Part shown: piece by piece, positions 22,587 through 27,973 of the stretch
How positions within the stretch are numbered: the first letter of the stretch is position 1
Layout: every line of letters begins with the position of its first letter
Source: Bryobacteraceae bacterium
GTDB taxonomy: Bacteria; Acidobacteriota; Terriglobia; Bryobacterales; Bryobacteraceae
Direction of reading: 5' to 3'
Assembly (NCBI GenBank): GCA_030039005.1
Contig: JASHQT010000533.1
Span: forward strand, 1 to 27,973
DNA: 27,973 nt
Program-made: the position numbers and the translations under genes
The notes under the pieces: model-generated
Told to the model about the DNA's origin: nothing
Databases searched by the model: none
Seen by the model: the letters and a program-made list of their open reading frames with translations, nothing else

Positions 22587-24008
22587 TTGAACATTCGCGA
22601 GGCGATCGTCATTGGGGCTGGGCCGAACGGGCTGACTGCCGCAATCTCGCTCGCTAAAGCCGGACTGCGCACTACCGTTTTCGAAGCCGCGGACTGCATC
22701 GGCGGCGGAACGCGTTCGGCGGAGCTTACGCTGCCCGGTTTTGTGCACGACATTTGCTCGTCGGTTCATCCGCTGGCAGTCGGCTCTCCCGCTTTTTCGA
22801 ATTTCCCGCTCGCCGCTCACGGATTGGAATGGATCCAGCCGCTGGTCCCATTGGCGCACCCCTTCGATGACGGCTCGGCTGCGATTCTTTGCCAGTCGAT
22901 CGAACAAACCTGCGCCGCGTTGGGCCCTGACGGCGAGGCTTACGTGCGCGTGGCGAGCCCGTTTGTGCGCCGCTGGCAGGAGCTAGCCGCCGAGATTTTG
23001 CAGCCGGTTGTTCATCTGCCTCGCGCACCGGTTCTGCTGGCGCGCTTTGGATGGCAAGCGCTGTGGCCGGCATCCGCGGCGGCGCGGCGTCTGTTTCGCG
23101 GTCCGCAAGCCCGCGCGCTCTTTGCGGGACTGGCGGCTCATTCGCTTCTGCCTCTCGACGCGCCCGGCTCGGCCGCGTATGCCTGGGTGCTGGCGACCGC
23201 GGCGCATGCGGCCGGATGGCCGATTCCTCGATGCGGCTCGCAGCGCATCGCCAATGCTCTGGCGTCGTATTTCGAATTTTTAAGCGGGACGATCATCACG
23301 AATGCGCCAATTCACTCGCTCGATGAGCTTAATCGCGATGCGCTGATCCTGTGCGACGTCACGCCGCACCAGCTTTTGGATATAGCCGGAGACCGTCTCC
23401 GCGGTGCGTTTCGTGATCGGCTGAAGTCCTATCGTTACGGGCCGGGAGTGTTTAAAATCGACTGGGCGCTCAGCCGGCCGGTCCCATGGCTCGCGCGCGA
23501 ATGCACCCAGGCCGGGACCGTCCACTTAGGAGGATCGCTGGAGGAAATCGAACTTTCCGAGGAGAATGCATCGGCAGGAAGAATCAGTGAGCGGCCCTTC
23601 GTTTTATTCGTGCAGCCGAGCCTCTTCGATGCCAGCCGCGCGCCCGCGGGTCAGCACACAGCCTGGGCCTATTGCCACGTGCCCAATGGTTCAGACGTCG
23701 ACATGACCACCCGCATCGAAGCGCAGGTGGAACGGTTCGCGCCCGGTTTCGGCGGCGCCATCCTGGCGCGGCACACTTTCACGCCAGCGCTATTGGAGCG
23801 TCACAATGCCAATCTGATCGGTGGCGATATCTCGGGCGGCTTGCAGAATCTCAGGCAGCTCGTCTTTCGGCCTACGCGCAGCCTGTACCGTACGCCGCTT
23901 CGAAATGTCTACCTGTGCTCGGCTTCCACCCCGCCGGGTGGAGGTGTCCACGGTATGTGCGGTTATCACGCCGCGCGCCTGGCGCTCCGCGACGCCGGCG
24001 TAACGTAA
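22587..24008 (+). CDS. Phytoene dehydrogenase-like NAD(P)/FAD oxidoreductase
   Basis: 473 residues from a TTG at 22587. The FAD-binding motif is AIVIGAGPNGLTAAISLAKAG (residues 6-26), followed by FEAADCIGGGTRSAEL. The C-terminus ends with YLCSASTPPGGGVHGMCGYHAARLAL, a signature of the CrtI/COG1233 relatives. It is not a standard CrtI: it differs in the middle, and no carotenoid genes are near. Substrate unknown. A typical role is redox modification of a hydrophobic substrate, membrane-associated. The MFS gene follows after 24 bp, perhaps exporting a product. There is no strong ribosome site. Confidence 0.85.
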   Translation: MNIREAIVIGAGPNGLTAAISLAKAGLRTTVFEAADCIGGGTRSAELTLPGFVHDICSSVHPLAVGSPAFSNFPLAAHGLEWIQPLVPLAHPFDDGSAAILCQSIEQTCAALGPDGEAYVRVASPFVRRWQELAAEILQPVVHLPRAPVLLARFGWQALWPASAAARRLFRGPQARALFAGLAAHSLLPLDAPGSAAYAWVLATAAHAAGWPIPRCGSQRIANALASYFEFLSGTIITNAPIHSLDELNRDALILCDVTPHQLLDIAGDRLRGAFRDRLKSYRYGPGVFKIDWALSRPVPWLARECTQAGTVHLGGSLEEIELSEENASAGRISERPFVLFVQPSLFDASRAPAGQHTAWAYCHVPNGSDVDMTTRIEAQVERFAPGFGGAILARHTFTPALLERHNANLIGGDISGGLQNLRQLVFRPTRSLYRTPLRNVYLCSASTPPGGGVHGMCGYHAARLALRDAGVT

Positions 24009-24032
24009 CTCTAACGGCCGGGTCTAAAGTAC

Positions 24033-25460
24033 GTGATCGGCACCGAGAACATCGTCGAGAGCAATGTACCGGCTCGTCTGGATCGGCTCCCATGGAGCGG
24101 CTGGCACTGGCGGATCGTGATCGCTCTATCCATCACCTGGCTGCTCGATGGGTTGGAGACTACGCTGGGCGGAGCGCTGGTCGGAATCCTGAAAGATCCG
24201 CGCACGCTCCATCTGACGGATACCGAGATCGGGTTGAGCGCCACGGTGTATCTGGCAGGCGCGGTGGCCGGTGCGCTGGTGTTCGGATACGCCACGGACC
24301 GGCTCGGCCGCAAGCGCCTCTTCTTCCTTACGCTGGGCGTATATTTGCTGGCTACGGCCGCCACGGCGTTTTCCTGGAACCTCTGGAGCTTCTGCCTGTT
24401 TCGGAGCCTCACCGGCGCGGGCATCGGCGGCGAGTATGCAGCCATCAATTCGGCGGTGGACGAACTCATTCCCGCGCGTGTCCGCGGACATGTGGATCTG
24501 CTGATTAATTCGACATTCTGGATCGGCGCGTTTCTCGGGTCGTTGGGTTCCGTGCTGCTGCTGCATCTGAAATCCGCGCCTCCCACCCTAAGCTGGCGCT
24601 TCGTGTTCGGCATCGGCGCGGTGCTCGGCCTGGGCGTGCTGTTGATGCGGCGGCACGTTCCGGAAAGCCCGCGCTGGCTGCTGATCCATGCGCAAAAAGG
24701 CGAAGCCGAGCGCGTGGTGACGGACATCGAGAAGCAGGTCGCTCCTGGCCGTGAGCTGCCGCCGGCCGAAGGCACGATTCGGCTGCACGTGCAGGATCAT
24801 ACAGGGTGGCGCCAAATCTGGGACGCGATGACGCGCCGCTATCGCGAGCGTTCGTTTCTGGGCTTTGCCCTCATGGTTTCGCAGGCTTTCTTCTACAACG
24901 CCATTTCGTTCACCTACGGCCTGGTGTTGCTGCACTATTACGGGGTGCCGGCTGAGTCCATCGGTTATTGGCTGCTGCCGCTCGCGGTGGGAAATTTTTT
25001 GGGGCCGCTGATGATCGGAAGATTGTTCGATACCATCGGGCGCAAACAGATGATCACGATCACTTACTCGGCCTCGGGGGTCCTGCTTGCCCTCGTGGCA
25101 GGCCTGTTCGTCAAGGGGTGGCTCACGCTGTACGTGCAAGCGATCTCCTGGAGCGTGATTTTCTTCATTGCGTCTTCGGCGGCCAGTTCGGCCTACCTGA
25201 CCGTGAGCGAGATGTTCCCGCTCGAAATTCGCGCGCTGGCCATCGCGGTGTTTTACGCCTGTGGAACGTTGATTGGCGGAGTGGGGGCGCCCGCGCTGTT
25301 CGGATCGCTCACGGAAACCGGGTCGCGGCTGATGCTCTTCTGGGGTTATCTCGCTGGTGCGGTGTTGATGGTGGCAGCAGCATTGATCGAGTGGATTTAC
25401 GGTGTCGCGGCGGAACGCAAGCCGCTCGAATCGGTAACGGCTCCGCTTTCCAGTCGCTGA
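24033..25460 (+). CDS. Major facilitator superfamily transporter
   Basis: 475 residues from a GTG at 24033, about 12 transmembrane helices with a central cytoplasmic loop (around residues 210-270). Motif A is FGYATDRLGRKRLFF, repeated in the second half as RLFDTIGRKQM; PESPRWL after helix 6 is the sugar-porter/organic-acid-type motif. The first helix contains WLLDGLETTLGGAL, with Asp and Glu in the membrane. The substrate is not predictable, and coupling to protons is assumed from the family. It follows the oxidoreductase closely and converges on the small Cys/His protein gene, 9 bp from stop to stop. Confidence 0.93.
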   Translation: MIGTENIVESNVPARLDRLPWSGWHWRIVIALSITWLLDGLETTLGGALVGILKDPRTLHLTDTEIGLSATVYLAGAVAGALVFGYATDRLGRKRLFFLTLGVYLLATAATAFSWNLWSFCLFRSLTGAGIGGEYAAINSAVDELIPARVRGHVDLLINSTFWIGAFLGSLGSVLLLHLKSAPPTLSWRFVFGIGAVLGLGVLLMRRHVPESPRWLLIHAQKGEAERVVTDIEKQVAPGRELPPAEGTIRLHVQDHTGWRQIWDAMTRRYRERSFLGFALMVSQAFFYNAISFTYGLVLLHYYGVPAESIGYWLLPLAVGNFLGPLMIGRLFDTIGRKQMITITYSASGVLLALVAGLFVKGWLTLYVQAISWSVIFFIASSAASSAYLTVSEMFPLEIRALAIAVFYACGTLIGGVGAPALFGSLTETGSRLMLFWGYLAGAVLMVAAALIEWIYGVAAERKPLESVTAPLSSR

Positions 25461-25469
25461 CGCGCCGCC

Positions 25470-25664
25470 CTACACATTCTCTGAGATTACCAAATGAGCG
25501 CGATTAGCGTAGTCGATGCCGTGATCGTAACAGAAGAACTTCTCCTGTTCGGAAGCGCGGTCCGGCAGCTTCACCAGCTCATAAACGGCTTTTCTGTCGC
25601 AACCCTGAATTTGGCAGGTTTGTTCGTCCTCTTCTGGTGCAATCGATGTGATGGCAGCCTCCAT
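25470..25664 (-). CDS. Small Cys/His protein, possible zinc ribbon
   Basis: 64 residues. Cys17 and Cys22 (CQIQGC) and Cys45 with His48 (CYDHG) form a CxxxxC ... CxxH arrangement that could bind one zinc. The surrounding pattern KAVYELVKL and DYANRAHLVISENV looks structured and I believe it is conserved in acidobacteria, but I cannot name a family. The ATG at 25662-25664 has no clear ribosome site. It lies between the MFS gene and the glycosidase-like gene, sharing the strand of the latter with a 58-bp gap. Role unknown; a small regulator or ribosome-associated protein is possible. Confidence 0.65.
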   Translation of the reverse strand: MEAAITSIAPEEDEQTCQIQGCDRKAVYELVKLPDRASEQEKFFCYDHGIDYANRAHLVISENV

Positions 25665-25722
25665 GGCTCATGGCCTCTGTCCGTTAGAGCACTCTGGAAA
25701 CAGATCTGTTTCGCCGCAGAAG

Positions 25723-27954
25723 TTATTGAACAGCGACAGTGACTGCGGGCGAGGAAACGGCCGATCCAATGCTGATCTGAATAGGAACTCCGGCGCCTGG
25801 CGAGAGACCAGCCGGCACTTGCGCGTTGATCTGCAAAACGCCCGAAACCAGGCCCGGCGCGGCACCCGCAAACTGGATCTGGCAGGGAAGGCCGCCCATG
25901 GTCACCGACACATCGGCGTTCGGCACGGGAAGCGGCGCTGATGCGACGATGCCATCGGTGCTGGCCGGCATGGTCACGCCGGCGCCGGTGGCGAAGATGC
26001 TCACCCAGTCACCTCGCGCGGCGGGATTGAGCGCCGAGTTGACGGTGCCATCGCGGGCGTTCAGAATCGCGCCCTGGCCTTGACCGGAGGCGGCAACGCT
26101 GAATATCCCCGGCGCTGTGGCGGCGACCGGCAAGGTCACCGGATTCGACGGCACACCCAAATACACCAACTGCATTTGCGTCGCGGATTGTCCTGCTGCG
26201 GCGTAAGGCACCACGGCATTCACCTGACTGGAGGACGCATACAGCAGCGGCGCCGGCACGCCATCGAAGAACACTTGAACGCCCTGGAGCGAATTCGCCA
26301 CCAGCCGGGGATTCGTCAAAGTGAGAAACGCCGGGGCGGGCGGTCCGATCGCTGAGCCGAAGATCGACACCAATTCGCCCGGCGCAACCGCGCCGGATTG
26401 AAACGTCGCGCCGTTCACCACGCCCGCCGTTGTGATGCTTGGCGCGGCATTGGCCAAGCGCAATAGCGCCGCGCCGTAGCCGGGAATCGTCACCTGCATC
26501 TGCGCGGCTGGCGCCAGCGATTGGAGCGCCGGACCGGCAGCCGGAGTCGCGGCATCGAGCGTTACCAGAGTTGCCGAGTTGAACGTTCCCAAAGCCGACA
26601 AATCGAGCGCGAACGTGCGCGAGACGCCGGTGCCGTTGTTGTCCGAAAAGATATTCTGGACCGCATGATTGGACATCAGAATCACCACGGATCCGTCCGG
26701 ATTGCGTAGCGCCATGGTGTGCGTATCGAGTCCATGCAGTGCGCCGGTGTGCGTGATCCACAGGCAACAGCCGGATTCAGAGGTTTCGAGAATGTCCTGG
26801 CCGGGCGGGGAAGGCAGCCAATGCGAGAGATAATAGTCCACCCAGTAGCTGAGATAGGGATCGGCCGACGCATCCGTTTCGCCGAACTGCGCGTTCGAAG
26901 AAAAATCCCAGTGGTAGAGAGCCTGCGCGCCCGCCTGCCCGAGCTGTTCGAAGACCAGCGAACGCCAGGCGGCGAAGAACGCGCTGGTACCGCGCTCATC
27001 GAGCACGAACGGCGTCCCATTGCACGCGCTGAGGCCGTTGGATAGCGCGTAATCGGCATTCACGTTATTTTCGGTCACCCAAACAGGAACGGAAGCGAGC
27101 GCCGGATTGGTGCCCAGCTCGGAAACGATATAGCGGACCTCGTTCGCAAAGCCGAGAACCGTGGGAAAGAGGTCGTCATCGATGGTCTGCTGGTTGCACG
27201 TCGAGTAGAAATGTGTGGCCAGCGCATCCACCGGCGCGGTGACCCCGGACACGAAGGCGGGTAAAAAGCTTTCGGCGTCCGGCGCCCAATCGTCCAGTTC
27301 CACGGCGGCGAATTTGATGGATGGATCCACCTGCGCCATTGCCGGAGCCATCGTGTTGTAGAGATTCGTGTATTGCTGGGGCGTCAGGCCGTTGCCGTTC
27401 GGCTCATTGAAAATGCCCCACCAGGTGATCGGATACGGGCTCGGGCTCTGATAGTGCACGCCGTTCGCATTGAAGCCGCCGGTGTTGTAATACGCCACCA
27501 GGTTTGCGGCCATGGCGGCGAAGGCATCGAAGCTTGAAGCGGGCAATTGGCCGCTCGCGTTGTTCATGAACGACGGCGCTCCGGCGATCTGAAATTCGGG
27601 GCTGTGATCGCCGGCGCTTTGGACGAATGGCACGAAGGCGTCCAACTGCGAAAAGTCCCAGATGCCGGGGCTGGTGAGTGGATCGCTCGCCGCCACAAGC
27701 TGCAAGCGCGTGTGCTGGGGCTGAAGCGCGTTCAGCGTGGGGAGCGCCGCGGGAGTCTGGCTGAAGAACTGATCGGAGTAATTGATCAGTTGCAGATTGG
27801 TGGACATGGCAACCTGCAGCCGGCCATTGACCCCGACCGACGAGTCGATCTGAGCGCTCACCGTCACGTTGACCGTGTTCGATTGCGCCGCGCCGGACGC
27901 GGCATACAGCAGCAAAACCGAGGGCAGGCCAATCGCAAGCTGAAACCGGGGCAT
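25723..27954 (-). CDS. Secreted glycosidase-like protein (clan GH-A type) with Solibacter-type C-terminal domain
   Basis: 743 residues. The signal peptide ends near residue 24 (GAAQS). A TIM-barrel region follows (about 40-390): Glu184 in FNEPNG is the candidate acid/base, Glu295 in VWVTENN the candidate nucleophile, with THFY (247-250) between, the clan GH-A arrangement seen in families such as GH39, GH5 and GH30. A beta-sandwich (about 390-500) is next, then the domain from about 505 to 743 (VVNGATFQSGAVAPGELVSIFGSAIGP ... LVSGVLQINAQVP), which I recognise as the Solibacter C-terminal type (TIGR03437), probably a surface or adhesion part. Likely action is hydrolysis of an extracellular polysaccharide; the sugar is unknown. 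The ATG at 27954 leaves 19 bp to the window edge. Confidence 0.85.
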   Translation of the reverse strand: MPRFQLAIGLPSVLLLYAASGAAQSNTVNVTVSAQIDSSVGVNGRLQVAMSTNLQLINYSDQFFSQTPAALPTLNALQPQHTRLQLVAASDPLTSPGIWDFSQLDAFVPFVQSAGDHSPEFQIAGAPSFMNNASGQLPASSFDAFAAMAANLVAYYNTGGFNANGVHYQSPSPYPITWWGIFNEPNGNGLTPQQYTNLYNTMAPAMAQVDPSIKFAAVELDDWAPDAESFLPAFVSGVTAPVDALATHFYSTCNQQTIDDDLFPTVLGFANEVRYIVSELGTNPALASVPVWVTENNVNADYALSNGLSACNGTPFVLDERGTSAFFAAWRSLVFEQLGQAGAQALYHWDFSSNAQFGETDASADPYLSYWVDYYLSHWLPSPPGQDILETSESGCCLWITHTGALHGLDTHTMALRNPDGSVVILMSNHAVQNIFSDNNGTGVSRTFALDLSALGTFNSATLVTLDAATPAAGPALQSLAPAAQMQVTIPGYGAALLRLANAAPSITTAGVVNGATFQSGAVAPGELVSIFGSAIGPPAPAFLTLTNPRLVANSLQGVQVFFDGVPAPLLYASSSQVNAVVPYAAAGQSATQMQLVYLGVPSNPVTLPVAATAPGIFSVAASGQGQGAILNARDGTVNSALNPAARGDWVSIFATGAGVTMPASTDGIVASAPLPVPNADVSVTMGGLPCQIQFAGAAPGLVSGVLQINAQVPAGLSPGAGVPIQISIGSAVSSPAVTVAVQ

Positions 27955-27973
27955 CTTCAGTTGCCGTTCTAGA

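Noticed and set aside
23672..24508. A 278-codon plus-strand frame bridging the oxidoreductase and MFS genes
   Set aside because: Out of frame with both identified genes, Arg-rich, no domain.

Overview
The window is high-GC chromosomal DNA from what looks like an acidobacterium of the Solibacter/Bryobacter lineage. The evidence is a C-terminal domain of the Solibacter type on a secreted glycosidase-like protein, a duplicated-FtsX orphan permease of the acidobacterial ADOP type, and two copies of a DUF6152 plus 'DLSGVW' secreted-protein pair that I associate with this phylum. Genes are packed tightly, with abutting or overlapping convergent ends and many GTG/TTG starts. No rRNA, tRNA, CRISPR array, transposase gene or prophage was seen.

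Layout: (1) 1-6.9 kb: a patatin-like lipase cut by the left edge, GTP-type PEP carboxykinase, an ADOP permease, a membrane-anchored DUF3179 protein with an in-frame TGA, and a RidA-family protein. (2) 7.0-8.3 kb: first DUF6152/DLSGVW pair. (3) 8.3-12.5 kb: a RelB/RelE-like toxin-antitoxin pair, a membrane protein and an IF-1 paralogue in one overlapping run; then wecB, a small secreted protein, a hairpin repeat and a stand-alone Hsp100 D2-type AAA+ ATPase. (4) 12.5-17.1 kb: housekeeping block rsmI, ferrochelatase (opposite strand), scpA-scpB-rluB and a CoA-binding protein. (5) 17.2-18.4 kb: second DUF6152/DLSGVW pair on the minus strand. (6) 18.5-25.5 kb: a secreted unknown, fabH, rmlD, a DJ-1/PfpI protein, a GNAT acetyltransferase, a phytoene-dehydrogenase-like oxidoreductase and an MFS transporter. 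(7) 25.5-28 kb: a small Cys/His protein and the glycosidase-like protein.

The most striking observation is in the DUF3179 gene (5270-6517). One reading frame is interrupted only by a TGA at 5765-5767, exactly where DUF3179 proteins carry the first Cys of a CxxC motif. Immediately downstream lies a perfect 6-bp stem closed by the loop GGTCT, the same loop core as I recall for the E. coli fdhF SECIS. The simplest reading is a selenoprotein with a U-T-L-C site.

Other points: near-consensus -10 hexamers 6-8 nt before the start codons of six genes suggest leaderless transcripts. Both DUF6152 proteins are predicted to begin with His-His after signal cleavage and share an NPH motif, which could form a copper site of the histidine-brace type. 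The ferrochelatase has Cys residues that may hold an iron-sulfur cluster. Two REP-like hairpins occur between genes.
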